Shown: one piece after another, positions 17,537-27,700 of the stretch
How positions within the stretch are numbered: position 1 is the stretch's first letter
Layout: each line of letters begins with the position of its first letter
Assembly: GCA_022710725.1 (NCBI GenBank)
Contig: JAKLGK010000005.1
Coordinates: forward strand, 344,347-408,346
Source: Verrucomicrobiota bacterium
Lineage (GTDB): Bacteria; Verrucomicrobiota; Kiritimatiellia; CAIQIC01; JAGNIJ01
Length of the DNA stretch: 64,000 nucleotides
Direction: 5' to 3'
The notes under the pieces: generated by a model
Told to the model about the DNA's origin: nothing
The model's input: the letters and a program-made list of their open reading frames with translations, nothing else
The model's database searches: none
Program-made: the position numbers and the translations under genes

Positions 17537-18577
17537 ATGAGCGTTGACAACCCGACGGACGCGGCGAGCATTCCCCTGCGCTGGGTGGGCCCGATCCGGC
17601 TGGCCGGGCCGGAAGCGACCGGCGAGGTTGAGGTCCCCCTGGCGACCTTCGAGACGCCGCTGTGGCCGTCCGTGGCCCGCGGCGCGCGCGTGAGCATGGC
17701 GACGGAGGGGATCCGCGCGGTCGTCGTGGACGAGCGCATGACGCGCTCCGTCCTCGTCGAGGCGCCCAACGCCGCCGAGGCCGTCCGCGCCGGCGCCGAC
17801 CTGCGGCGCCGCAAGCCGGACGTCGCCGCGGTCGTCGAGAAGACCAGCCGGTTCCTGAAGTTCCTCGACCTCCACGTGCAGAACGCGGCCAACCTCCTCT
17901 ATGTCCGGCTCGAGGGCCATCCCGGCGACGCCTCCGGCCACAACATGCTCACCCGCGCCGCCGAGGCGATGCTGAACTGGATCCTGCGTGAGTACCCCGC
18001 GCTGAAATACGTCTCCATTTCCGGCAACTACTGCACGGACAAGAAGCCCTCCGCCGTCAACGGCATCCTGGGGCGCGGCCGGCACGTGATCGCGGAGCTG
18101 GTCGTGCCGCGCGCGGTCTGCGAGAAGCTGCTGAAGACGACGCCGGAGAAGCTCGCCGACCTGAACCTCAAGAAGAACCTGATCGGCACGATGCTGGCCG
18201 GCGGGCTGCGGAGCGCCAACGCCCACTTCGCCAACATGCTGCTGGCGTTCTACCTGGCCACCGGGCAGGACGCGGCGAACATCGTCGAGGGCTCCCAGGG
18301 CCTGACCCATGCCGAGGCGCGCGGCGGAGACCTCTACTTTTCGGTCAGTATCCCCCATCTCGTCGTGGGGACGGTCGGCAGCGGCAAGGACCTGGCTTTC
18401 GTGCGCGCGCACCTGGAGCGGATGGGCTGCGCGGGCGGCGGCGGGGCGCGGCGCCTGGCGATCCTGTGCGCCGCGGCGGTCCTGTGCGGCGAACTCTCCC
18501 TCCTCGCCGCCCAGACCAACCCCGGCGAACTCATGCGCGCGCACCTGAAGCTGGAACGCAAGAGCCACCGCGGATAG
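17537..18577 (+). CDS. hydroxymethylglutaryl-CoA reductase, class I type
   Basis: 346 residues. Reduces HMG-CoA to mevalonate with NADPH, the committed step of the mevalonate pathway. Catalytic landmarks: the Glu in PLATFETPLWPSV; GDASGHNM; the Lys in NYCTDKKPSAVNGILGRGR; the Asp in ATGQDAANIVEGSQ; VGTVGSGK; and a late His in LERKSH. There are no N-terminal membrane spans, so the enzyme is soluble. The start at 17537 gives the normal family N-terminus, although its ribosome site is weak. The frame opens upstream at 17501 with a TTG. The isopentenyl-diphosphate isomerase 85 bases downstream on the same strand belongs to the same pathway. Confidence 0.92.
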   Translation: MSVDNPTDAASIPLRWVGPIRLAGPEATGEVEVPLATFETPLWPSVARGARVSMATEGIRAVVVDERMTRSVLVEAPNAAEAVRAGADLRRRKPDVAAVVEKTSRFLKFLDLHVQNAANLLYVRLEGHPGDASGHNMLTRAAEAMLNWILREYPALKYVSISGNYCTDKKPSAVNGILGRGRHVIAELVVPRAVCEKLLKTTPEKLADLNLKKNLIGTMLAGGLRSANAHFANMLLAFYLATGQDAANIVEGSQGLTHAEARGGDLYFSVSIPHLVVGTVGSGKDLAFVRAHLERMGCAGGGGARRLAILCAAAVLCGELSLLAAQTNPGELMRAHLKLERKSHRG

Positions 18578-18661
18578 CGTGGATGGGTACGGATAGAGAA
18601 GGCGGTCAGGAGGCCGGCGTGGGCTTGTAATCCGCGCCCATCCGCGTAATCTGCGGTCAAC

Positions 18662-19687
18662 ATGGATCCGATCAACGAGCGGAAGCTGGCGCACCTGCGG
18701 ATCATTGAGTCCGACCCGGACTCGGACCGCCGGCGCCATTACTTCGACGCCATCCGCCTGAAGCACCGGGCGCTGCCCGAGTTGAACCTGGCCGAGGTGG
18801 ATCCTTCAATCGAATTCATGGGCCGGCGGCTTTCTTTCCCCCTGCTGATTTCCTCGATGACCGGCGGCGACCACGAAATCCTGCGGCGGATCAACCGCAA
18901 CCTGGCGATCGCCGCGGAAAAGGCCGGCGTGGCGATGGGCGTCGGATCGCAGCGGGTGCTGTTTTCCAATCCGGCGGCCCGCGCGAGTTTCGAGATCCGC
19001 CCGCATGCTCCAACGACGCTGCTGCTCGCCAATCTCGGCGCCGTCCAACTCAACCGCGGCTTCGGCATCGAGGAATGCCGCGAGGCGCTGGCCGTGTCCG
19101 GGGCGGATGCCCTCTGCCTGCACCTCAACCCGCTCCAGGAGGCCGTCCAGCCGAGGGGCGATACCGATTTTGCGGGACTGGCCGAAAAGATAGGCGGCAT
19201 CGTCCGGGCGCTGGGCCGGCCGGTGGTGGTCAAGGAGGTCGGCGCCGGGATTTCCCGCGAGGATGCCGAGTTGCTGCTCCGCGCAGGGGTCCGCTACGTG
19301 GACGTCGCGGGGGCGGGCGGCACGTCCTGGAGCCGCGTCGAGCACCATAGCCTCGCGGAAAGCGAGGACGATCCCCTGGGCCTGGTCTTCCAGGACTGGG
19401 GCATCCCGACGCCCGACGCCTTGCGGGCGCTCAACCCGTGCCGCGACCGTCTGACGCTGATCGCATCCGGCGGCCTGCGGAACGGCATCGACCTGGTCAA
19501 GGCCCTGGCGCTCGGGGCCTCGCTCTGCGGCATGGCGGCGCCGTTCTTGCGGCCGGCCATGGAATCCGCCGAGGCCGTGGGCATGCTGCTGGCCCGGCTC
19601 AAGAGGGAGTTCACCACCGCGCTTTTCCTGCTGGGGATACGGAGAGCGGCCGATCTGGTCGGGAACGAATCCGTCCTGCGCGGCTAG
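18662..19687 (+). CDS. fni: type 2 isopentenyl-diphosphate delta-isomerase
   Basis: 341 residues. An FMN-dependent TIM-barrel enzyme that interconverts IPP and DMAPP. Family marks: N-terminal ERKLAHL and RHYFDAIRLKHRALPE; SSMTGGDHE near the flavin; AMGVGSQR; VVKEVGAGISREDAELLL; a Gly-rich phosphate grip (VDVAGAGGTSWSRVEHHS); and LIASGGLRNGIDLVKALALGA for FMN binding. Together with HMG-CoA reductase just upstream, it supports a mevalonate route in this organism. The kinases and decarboxylase of the pathway are not in the window. Confidence 0.94.
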   Translation: MDPINERKLAHLRIIESDPDSDRRRHYFDAIRLKHRALPELNLAEVDPSIEFMGRRLSFPLLISSMTGGDHEILRRINRNLAIAAEKAGVAMGVGSQRVLFSNPAARASFEIRPHAPTTLLLANLGAVQLNRGFGIEECREALAVSGADALCLHLNPLQEAVQPRGDTDFAGLAEKIGGIVRALGRPVVVKEVGAGISREDAELLLRAGVRYVDVAGAGGTSWSRVEHHSLAESEDDPLGLVFQDWGIPTPDALRALNPCRDRLTLIASGGLRNGIDLVKALALGASLCGMAAPFLRPAMESAEAVGMLLARLKREFTTALFLLGIRRAADLVGNESVLRG

Positions 19688-19703
19688 CGCGTCCGGAGAC
19701 GAC

Positions 19704-19895
19704 CTAGTCCAGTTTCCAAGTGGACAACCCGGAACTGGCCGAATGGCCGGCGCGGTTGCCGACGACCATCGGTTCGGGAGTCACGGGAACCGCCGGACTG
19801 ATTCGCTTCTGCATTTCCGTCAGTTCGTGCTTCAACGACCAGACCCAAACCGAGAACAGCAGGGTAATGCAGAAAGCGGCCATGGCATTCATCAT
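19704..19895 (-). CDS. small single-pass membrane protein
   Basis: 63 residues from ATG 19895, with GGGAG about ten bases upstream. One transmembrane helix (MNAMAAFCITLLFSVWVW) is followed by a short charged stretch (KHELTEMQKRIS) and a Pro-rich tail. No family is recognised. It is convergent with fni, leaving 16 bases between the stops. The helix and ribosome site make it a likely real gene. Confidence 0.6.
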   Translation of the reverse strand: MMNAMAAFCITLLFSVWVWSLKHELTEMQKRISPAVPVTPEPMVVGNRAGHSASSGLSTWKLD

Positions 19896-20081
19896 GATAC
19901 CGGTCTCCCGAAAAGCATGTTGGTCCAACAAGCTTTAAGCAGGAATCGCGCCCGATGCGCGGATTCGCAGGGAAAGGAGGGTTTTCCAAGTTTTGTCGGG
20001 GTCCGGCTAGCGGTCGCGCGCGCCGTCGGCTCTCTTTTTTAAGAAAATGGCGGCGGCGGAGTTCGCGGGAAGTCGCGGCTC

Positions 20082-20114
20082 TTGACTTGCTGTAACGACC
20101 AATGACGGTTACAG
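20082..20114 (+). promoter_or_regulatory. possible serC promoter with inverted repeat
   Basis: TTGACT (20082-20087) resembles a -35 box. An exact inverted repeat, CTGTAAC (20090-20096) and GTTACAG (20108-20114), lies just downstream, 43 bases before the serC start. No convincing -10 box is seen at the standard spacing. The repeat could be an operator. Confidence 0.35.
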
Positions 20115-20156
20115 TGCGCGGAATCGTTTTACGACAGGCAACAGAGGAGAATGACC

Positions 20157-21236
20157 ATGGCGAGAGTATTCAACTTCAATCCGGGGCCGGCGGTGCTGCC
20201 GCTGGAAGTGCTGCAGGAGGCGCAGGCCGAGTTGCTCGACTACAAGGGCTCGGGCATGTCGATCCTGGAGGCCAGCCATCGCGGCAAGGAGTACATGGCC
20301 ATCCACCAGGAGGCGATGGACAACCTCCGCAAGCTGCTGGGCATCCCCGACGAGTACGTCATCCTGTTCCTTCAGGGCGGCGCGAGCGGGCAGTTCGCGA
20401 TGGCGCCCATGAACCTGCTGGGCGAGGGGCAGTCCGCCGACTACATCAATTCCGGCGCGTGGGCGTCGAAGGCCATCAAGGAGGCCAAGCTGATCGGCAA
20501 GGTCAACGTCATCGCCGACACGGCCAAGGACATCCCCACGCGGCTGCCGCCGCCGGGGGGGCTGAAATTCACCCCCGGCGCGGCCTACCTGCACCTGACG
20601 TCCAACGAGACCATCGCGGGCACGCAATGGAAGGTCTTCCCGAAACCCGGCGTGCCGATCGTGGCAGACATGTCGTCGGACATGCTCTCGCGGCCGTTTG
20701 ACATCCGGCCCTTCGGCCTGATCTACGCCGGCGCGCAGAAGAACCTGGGTCCGGCGGGCGTCACGCTGGTGATCGTGCGCAAGGACCTGGCCGAGCGCGT
20801 CTCCGAAAAGGTGCCGGTGATCTTCCGGTACAAGACGCACATCGAGGAAAACTCGCTGTACAACACCCCGCCGTGCTTCGCCGTGTACATCCTGGCGCTG
20901 GTCACGCGGTGGGTGCTCAAGCTGGGCGGCCTGGAGGCCATGGCCCGGCTCAACGCGGAGAAGGCGGCGAAGATATACACCGTCCTCGACACCTCGTCCT
21001 TCTACAAGGGCACGGCGGTCAAGGAATGCCGCTCGGACATGAACCTCACCTTCCGGCTTCCCTCGGAAGCCCTCGAAGAGACCTTCATCAAGGAGGCCTC
21101 CGCGCAGAAGCTGAAGGGCTTGAAGGGCCACCGTTCCGTCGGCGGCGTACGCGCCTCGATCTACAACGCCTTCCCGGCGGAAGGCGTGGACGCCCTCGTG
21201 GCGTTCATGAAGGAATTCGAAAGGAAGAACGGTTGA
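20157..21236 (+). CDS. serC: phosphoserine aminotransferase
   Basis: 359 residues. A PLP enzyme that converts 3-phosphohydroxypyruvate to phosphoserine in serine synthesis (and can act in pyridoxine synthesis). Family marks: FNFNPGPAVLPLEVL at the start; LFLQGGASGQFAM; YINSGAWASKAIKEA; VADMSSDMLSRP; YAGAQKNLGPAG, with the PLP lysine; and the C-terminal GHRSVGGVRASIYNAFP. The ATG at 20157 is preferred to 20151 because GAGGAG then sits at the right distance. It is the last host gene before tRNA-Arg and the integrated element. Confidence 0.95.
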   Translation: MARVFNFNPGPAVLPLEVLQEAQAELLDYKGSGMSILEASHRGKEYMAIHQEAMDNLRKLLGIPDEYVILFLQGGASGQFAMAPMNLLGEGQSADYINSGAWASKAIKEAKLIGKVNVIADTAKDIPTRLPPPGGLKFTPGAAYLHLTSNETIAGTQWKVFPKPGVPIVADMSSDMLSRPFDIRPFGLIYAGAQKNLGPAGVTLVIVRKDLAERVSEKVPVIFRYKTHIEENSLYNTPPCFAVYILALVTRWVLKLGGLEAMARLNAEKAAKIYTVLDTSSFYKGTAVKECRSDMNLTFRLPSEALEETFIKEASAQKLKGLKGHRSVGGVRASIYNAFPAEGVDALVAFMKEFERKNG

Positions 21237-21287
21237 GGCTCCGCTCTTGACCATTCGCTCTTCACCCTTCACTATTCACACGATTTC

Positions 21288-21364
21288 GCGCCTGTAGCTC
21301 AACTGGACAGAGCGTCAGCCTCCGGAGCTGAAGGTTCCGCGTTCAACTCGCGGCAGGCGCACCA
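21288..21364 (+). tRNA. tRNA-Arg(CCG)
   Basis: A complete cloverleaf: acceptor arm GCGCCTG / CAGGCGC (21288-21294 with 21354-21360), D-arm GCTC/GAGC, anticodon stem TCAGC/GCTGA with loop CTCCGGA and anticodon CCG, T-arm CCGCG/CGCGG, then discriminator A and an encoded CCA. It directly precedes an integrase gene, so its 3' end is the likely attachment site. The intact sequence means the element's left end carries the same 3' half. The matching right copy should lie beyond the window. Confidence 0.93.
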
Positions 21365-21389
21365 AAATACCCCACAAAATAAGCGTATA

Positions 21390-21418
21390 TTGACAGTGCC
21401 GTCCTTTTTGCGTACCTT
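21390..21418 (+). promoter_or_regulatory. sigma-70-like promoter of the integrase
   Basis: TTGACA (21390-21395), a 17-base spacer and TACCTT (21413-21418) lie between the tRNA and the integrase start, about 100 bases upstream of the ATG. The -35 is perfect and the -10 is weak. Confidence 0.5.
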
Positions 21419-21513
21419 GCCCTTGTGTTGGAAACTTGTGTAAAACAACCCTGTCAGAATGGCAGGTTGTTTCTGTATGTTTCTCCAGGTATCACGGGGG
21501 TAGGGGTGCGGCC

Positions 21514-23136
21514 ATGACTTTACAGTTGAGGCGAAAAAAAGATGGATCTTTGGCCAGTCAGTTCTGGTACGCCGACTTTATTGTCCGTGGCCAGCGTAGG
21601 GTCGTAGCGCTCAAGGTGCCGGTCGAGGGCAAGCTGCCAGATCGTAAGGGCAAGGGCGGAGACGCAGACTTTTACAAATCCAAAGGCAAGGCACAGCACG
21701 TCCACGACGAGACGGTCAGGGATGCGCATATCAAGGCGGGCGCTGACAAGCTGGTCGAGCGCCTGGTCGAGATCAAAACGGGCGAGAAGGTGCGCGCCGT
21801 ACCGCTGGACAAGCTGGTCAAATCGTGGCTGGCCATCCCTCGGAAGAAAGAGCCGTCACCGGAGCATGTCAAAAATAGGACGGCGGTCCTCACCCGGTTC
21901 ATCAAGTACATCACCACGCACTATCCCAAGGTCAAGGAGTTGGCCGGCTTGACCGCTGCACAGGTCAAGGCATACATGGACAACGAACAGGTGCGCGGCT
22001 TGTCGGAGCGGACTTGGAATGTGACCTTGGAACTATTGCGCTCGGTGTTCCGTCACCTGGAGCCTGGCTCTGATGCGTACAGGAAGTATTTGTCAACGGT
22101 GCCGACGAAGACGGAGAGCACGATCCACCGGGAGCCGTTCAGCGCGGACGACATTACCGCGATCATGGAGGCGGCGAGAGATGACGACCTGATGCGGCCC
22201 CTTATCACGACGGCCTTGTGCACGGCCATGCGCCGCGGGGATTGCGCCCTCCTGAAGTGGTCCTCGGTGGATATGAAGCAGGGATTCCTGACCGTGAAGA
22301 CCTCCAAGACCGGGGATACGGTCGAGATCCCGATCATGCCCCTGTTGCGGGATGAACTGTCGCGCCTGCACGATGGCAAGGGTAAGGGTGAACACGTCTT
22401 CCCTGAAGCGGCCAGGCTTTACAAGGATAGGCCCGACGTGCTGGATTCGCGCCTGAAGCGCATCCTGTTGGCCGCTGGTTTCGTCGAGGAAGATCCGGAC
22501 GAGGAAGAGGATGAGGAGGACGAGAAGAAAAAGCCTCTTCCTTCTCTTCCCCCCGAGGAACTGCGCGAGAAGGCGATGACGGTAATCGATTCGGCGGCTA
22601 TACCGGCGGCCAGGCGTGAGCGGTTCAAGGCTGTATTTCTGGGCTATACGTCGGGCAAGACCGTTGCCCAGGTTGCCGCCGAGGTCGGAATCAGTAGTGG
22701 CATGGTCTCGATTTGCCTGAACAAGCTCGAATCGCTGCTGAAGGTCGCCGTGGTCCGCCGGAAGGGGCCCCCGGTGCCGACTGTTGTTCGCGGCACCCTC
22801 TACAGCAACGGCAGCGGCCAGCGCATGAAACGCGGCAGCCTTCGCGGCTGGCATTCGTTCCGAACCACCTTCATCACCCTGGCGCTGTCCGCGGGGCTCC
22901 CCATGGAGCTTGTCCGCCGGGTGACCGGCCATACCACCGTGGACGTGGTTCTGAAACATTACTTTCGACCGGGTAGGGAAGACTTCAAGCGGGCGCTGCA
23001 GGCGGCCATGCCCAAGATGCTGACCAACGGCGAGAAGACGCCGAAGGAGCAGGTGCTCGAGATACTGGATGGTATCACGGCCAAGACCTGGAAGAAGGAC
23101 GTGGAGCGGGTCGTCATTTTGGTAAAAGGGATGTGA
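21514..23136 (+). CDS. int: tyrosine recombinase (integrase) with HTH insertion
   Basis: 540 residues. Mediates site-specific integration at tRNA-Arg. The N-terminal half has an Arm-type region and a SAM-like core-binding domain (VKNRTAVLTRFIKYI to LLRSVFRHLEPGSDAYRKYL). Catalytic residues visible: Arg in TAMRRGDCALLKW (about 240); Lys in VKTSKTGDTVEI; HSFR (His 447, Arg 450); GHTT (His 473); and the nucleophile Tyr 483 in LKHYF. Between the Lys and HxxR blocks is an insert of about 100 residues: a highly acidic Glu/Asp stretch, then a sigma-region-4-like HTH (TVAQVAAEVGISSGMVSICL). The ATG at 21514 is chosen for its position after a G-rich site. All catalytic residues are present, so it should be active. 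Confidence 0.92.
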   Translation: MTLQLRRKKDGSLASQFWYADFIVRGQRRVVALKVPVEGKLPDRKGKGGDADFYKSKGKAQHVHDETVRDAHIKAGADKLVERLVEIKTGEKVRAVPLDKLVKSWLAIPRKKEPSPEHVKNRTAVLTRFIKYITTHYPKVKELAGLTAAQVKAYMDNEQVRGLSERTWNVTLELLRSVFRHLEPGSDAYRKYLSTVPTKTESTIHREPFSADDITAIMEAARDDDLMRPLITTALCTAMRRGDCALLKWSSVDMKQGFLTVKTSKTGDTVEIPIMPLLRDELSRLHDGKGKGEHVFPEAARLYKDRPDVLDSRLKRILLAAGFVEEDPDEEEDEEDEKKKPLPSLPPEELREKAMTVIDSAAIPAARRERFKAVFLGYTSGKTVAQVAAEVGISSGMVSICLNKLESLLKVAVVRRKGPPVPTVVRGTLYSNGSGQRMKRGSLRGWHSFRTTFITLALSAGLPMELVRRVTGHTTVDVVLKHYFRPGREDFKRALQAAMPKMLTNGEKTPKEQVLEILDGITAKTWKKDVERVVILVKGM

Positions 23137-23158
23137 TATCCAGGTAAGTCGGATTTGC

Positions 23159-23482
23159 GGACAACGCGCTGCGAGCATCCGCGATTGGCATGCGCTTCGC
23201 GCAACGTTTGTGGCATTGGCGCTTTCGGCTGGGGTGCCGGTTGAACTGGTCCGGCGTGTGACCGGACACGCGACCGTCGAAGTGGTGCTGAAGCACTACG
23301 TCCGGCCGGACCGGGAGCAGTTCAAGGCGGCACTGGCCGGCGCGATGCCGAAGGTTCTGACCGGGAAGAAGGTCCGCATGAAGCCTGCCGAGGAGTTGGC
23401 GGCTCTGGCTGCGAAACTGGCGGCAGGCCAGGCGACGGATGCCGACAAGGAGCGCTTGCGGAAACTGGCGGCGAAGGTGTGA
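23159..23482 (+). pseudogene. C-terminal fragment of a second tyrosine integrase
   Basis: About 107 residues that repeat the end of the upstream integrase: GQRAASIRDWHALRATF, then ELVRRVTGHATVEVVLKHYV, with HxxR, GH and HY still intact. It lacks the N-terminus and the first catalytic Arg, so it cannot recombine alone. The nearest in-frame ATG is at 23210, inside the homologous part. It matches the complete integrase closely up to the Tyr and then diverges, with its own tail (KVRMKPAEELAALAAKL). This suggests a relic of a related element that used the same tRNA, or a leftover of recombination, and not a fresh tandem duplication. Confidence 0.8.
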
Positions 23483-23548
23483 CGCGTAGGCCTGGTCCGT
23501 GGGCGCCTCAACGGCTGGAGGCACAGGCGGCAACCCTGGGAGGCGCAT

Positions 23549-24699
23549 GTGAAGACCATCGGCCGTGTCAGTCTATACGAACGCGTGTGGACCGAGCCTA
23601 AGCGGGATGTGGCCCGGTCGTTCGGGGTCACGTATGGCCGCCTTTCCCGGTTATGTCGACGGAACGACATTCCGACCCCTGCACAAGGTTTCTGGAACCG
23701 GAGCCCGGAAGATCGAGCGGCGCTGAAGAAGCCGCTGCCGAGCCCGGAGCAGGATTGGGAGATCGCCGTCGAGCCATCCGCGGGGCATGTGCCTGACGAT
23801 CGGCCGGCGAAACAGCGCGGGATCCCGATCCCGGAGAAAGTCACGCGGTGGCATCCGTTGATCCGGCAGACCCGCCACGTGCTCAAGGACTGCTCCCATG
23901 ACGATTACGGGCGCTTCCGCCCGGGCGCCGGCTGCCTGGATATCCTGGTGACAAAATCTAGCCGGCAGCGGGCGTACCGGGCGATGGACACGCTTCTCAA
24001 GGAGTGTGAATCACGCGGGTGGTCTGTCCGGGTGACCGACAGCCAGCGGCCAAGAACGATTGTGACCGTCGAGGGCGGCGAGGTCGCTATTGCGATCGAG
24101 GAATTGGTCGAGCGGGAGGATCGCAAGCTGACCAAAGCGGAGCGGCAGGACCCAAAATGGCGCTGGGCTCCCTATTGCTTTCAACGGTATCCCCGATATG
24201 TCAGGGGCCGCTTTGTATTGAAGACCGACTGGTCAAGCGATAACGGCCGGCGGGCATGGCGCGAGGGCGGGCGGTTCTCCCTTGAGTATGTGCTGAAGCA
24301 GTTCATCGAGGGCCTGGAGTCGGCTGGCATCTCCCGGCGCGAAGCAGATGAGCGGGCGGCAAAGGCGGAAGAGGAACGCCGTAAACGTGACGCGGAGCGC
24401 TGGGAGCAGGAGAAGGCGGAGATGCGTGAGGCCGAGCTGGTTGAACGCCTGCTTGCCGATGCGGAATCCTGGGCCAAGAGCCGGACCTTGCGCGATTACA
24501 TTGGGGCGAGGATAAAGAACTGGCGCGCAAAGGGCGTTAACACCGGCAAGAGGTCGGAGGCCGCGCGCTGGGTCGCTTGGGCATCGAAACAAGCCGACTG
24601 CCTGGATCCGCTCGTGCCGACCGGGCCTCTACCCGGCGCGAGATCAAGACCGAAAGCTTCTACGAGATCATGGCGTCGCTCGGGAGTGGTCATGCATAG
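23549..24699 (+). pseudogene. mobile-element protein with N-terminal HTH, probable frameshift near its end
   Basis: A GTG start at 23549 with GGGAGG upstream. The N-terminus (VSLYERVWTEPKRDVARSFG, then a second helix and IPTPAQGFW) is an HTH-like block common in uncharacterised proteins of integrated elements. The centre has a globular region and then a long charged coiled coil (about residues 265-310). After residue 354 the open frame turns into Arg/Pro-rich nonsense and runs to 24748. A one-base shift around 24611-24617 instead gives a sensible ending (ADRASTRREIKTESFYEIMA) with stop at 24699. This removes the overlap with the convergent helicase gene. The frameshift may be a mutation or a sequencing error. 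Function unknown. Confidence 0.7.
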
Positions 24700-24735
24700 G
24701 ATGAATGACCGATGCCGCGGCGCGCGCTATCCCGG

Positions 24736-27700
24736 TCATTTCCGATAAGCAATTTCGGCGATCGGGATCTCCCACGCATGGGCTTGTAGCTTGGCGGCAT
24801 GCTCGGGCGCGTCGCTGTCTGATGCCTGTCTCCGCACCATGGCGAAGACTCTTGCCTCCTCGATGGAATCAAGCCGAGGGCGCCAGGCTTCTGCACCTGC
24901 CTTGGACAGCAGCCCTACCTGTGTTCCATCGGCGACCACCTCGATCATTTCGCCCGCAGCCCGCAGCTTCAACGGATCGCCTGTTTTGAGCTTGGACAAT
25001 TTCGCGTGTGCCGTGTGTGCCGGGGGTTTTCGGCCGGCCCAATCCAGGAAGTAGTCGGCCAGGGTCAGCAGGGCGTATCGTCTTCGCATGACTTCTTCGG
25101 GAAGCCCGGCTGTTGGCGCGGCTTGGCGCCGTAACACGGCAGGGCCTTGCAGCGGCCTGGTGAATGATGCCTCTGAATCCTGTCGCTCGAATAGGCAAAG
25201 GTTCTCTTTGGCTCTTGTCATCCCCACGTAGTAGACGCGACGTTCCTCTTCCTGCTTCGCCCGGGTCGATCCGCCTTGCCAGCCGCCCAGCAGGAAAACA
25301 TGGGGGAACTCCATGCCTTTGGCCGAATGCACAGTAGCCATGAACACGCCTTTACCGGTCGCGGGTTCACGCTTTTGATCATGAAGCGATTCGTACAGGA
25401 ATTCCATGGCCGCCTGCACCGGTTGCTCGGCATTGCCCGTTTCCTCGGCCCATTCGATGAGCATCTCTCGCAACAGCGCCGTCCAGCGGGTGGCCAGGTC
25501 TCCTTGAGATGCACTCCCCAGCAGCTCGAGCAGCGCTTCCGGTCGCTGTAGTTCAGACCGATGCTCGGCCATGACATCCAGATAGGCCGCGATTTCCCGT
25601 ACCCGAGGCAATGAGGGCAGTTTGTCGCGATCGGCATTCCAAACCACCGGGATCCCCTGGTGTTCGCAGAATGCTCGTACCGGCGCCAGGTCTTCTGCAG
25701 TTCTTCCCAAGATGGCAAAATCAGACCATTCACACTCTGAGTACATCCCGCGAAGCCGCTGCAACTCCGAGAGGACCGCAGCGCTTTGATGGGGAAGGTC
25801 TGCTGCGGTGATTACCTGAACACGGCCATGGGCCAGGGGATCTGCCGCAGTCCATACGCCGCCCGGCGGATCGTTCTGTCTGGCCCGGTTGATCTGGATC
25901 GGATGCTCTAGCTTCATCCGGTCATGGTTCTGGGCAATGACCGTATTGGCGGCCGATACGATGTGCCCGCTTGAGCGGTAGTTTTCGACGAGGTAGTGTG
26001 GCTTGGCCTTGTAATCGTCGGCGAATTTCCGGATGAACTCCACGTTGGTGCCGCGGAAGGTGTAGATGTTCTGATCGTCATCCCCGACAGCCAAAATCGA
26101 GAGCTTGCTGTCCTGATCCTGAAGCGTCCTCCCGGCGATGGCGGACACCAAATCGTATTGCCTCTCGTCGATGTCCTGGTACTCATCCACAAGAATGTGC
26201 CGGTAACCGGCCAGAAGCCGGTCCCGCAGCTCATCCGGCTCCATGCCGGGCAGGTCTATTTCGCCTTTCAATAGCCGCGTGGCTTGCACCAGCATTTCGT
26301 CGAAGTCGGGTCGCTCCGCTCGGCTCCCATTGTTTCTGCCCGTGAACGAGGCGCCCACCAGCCGCATGGCTAGGCCGTGATAGGTCTGAACCGTGACGCC
26401 GCGTGCATCCGGCCCAACCAGATCCCGGAGGCGGCGACGCAGGGCAAGGCACGCATTGCGATTAAAGCATAGAACCAGGATGGCCGAAGCCGGTACGCGT
26501 TCCACCCGTAACAGATAGGCGCACCGGTGTATAACCGTTCTGGTCTTGCCCGATCCTGGGCCGGCCAGGATCAGCATATTCCGGTCGGGATGGGCGGCCA
26601 CGATGGACGTCTGTATGGAGTTATTCAGAACGTCCACGATTCGGCGATAAGAGGCTGCGCTGGTGGCCCGCTCGATTTCCTCGCGCTTGTCGGCAAAGTA
26701 GCGCTTAACGAAGTCTTCCCGGGGCATCGTGAAATACGCGATCACCAATCGGGCGGCCTGGTCCAGCTTCTGGAGCGCCATCTGCGCATATGCGGCAATG
26801 ACATGGATCTGGAACACGCGTTCCTTGTAATGCTCCTTCAGGCTGCTGTATTCGCCCTGGGTAAAGCTTCTCCCCTTGCTTTCGGGCAGGATCGAGATGG
26901 TCATGGCCTGGCGGAATACCGCCAAGCCCTGCTGTAGGATGACGACCCGTTGATCGTGTAGATACATCAAGGCGTGCTCAAGCGCCGCATGCTTGTCTCG
27001 AATCTGCCCGCCAACCACCATATCGGAGGCCAGCGCCTTGAAAATGTCCTCTGCGGAAAACGACACAAGCAGTTCGGCGGATGCCGGCGCGTCGTCCGGG
27101 ATTTTGGTAAGAATCGCTCGCAAAGCTATGCCCGCAATCGCCCGCCGCTTTTCGGCGAAGCCGAGCAAATCGGGCCATTCCCGCTGTATCTTCACGCGAT
27201 ATTGATCTCGCGAGATGTAGCGCAGCTCCAAGCTGCCCATCCGGCCGGCCAGGCCCTTGCCGTCTCGTGACAGGCTGTTGAGAAGCTTGATGATGATCTC
27301 CGGGCTGCAGTGAAAGCCCTTGTCCAGCAGGTTCTGGTTCATGCGCCGGAGCGACAGCATGAGCCAGCCTTCCGGGTCCGGAGCCTCCTCTTGCATCAGA
27401 CCCAGCAGCGCCGCCTCCAGAGCGCAGGTCTTTTCAAATGTGCCCAGGGACGGATTGACGACCTTGTGCCGGACAAAAGCCGTCATCAAGGTGTCCTTCA
27501 TGATCAATCCCGCCTCGGCCATTTCATGGAGTATTCTCATGACATAGGCCGTTTCTCCCTCTGAATATTCGCGGGCGGCCCCGTAAGTGGGGCCGCTCTC
27601 GCAGACGGCCGGTTGAGCTGCCGCGGGCCTGAACGCCGCCATTTCGGCGAATTCATCGGCGCTCATTCCTTCGTCCGCCTCGGCATTCATGAGCCGGTGG

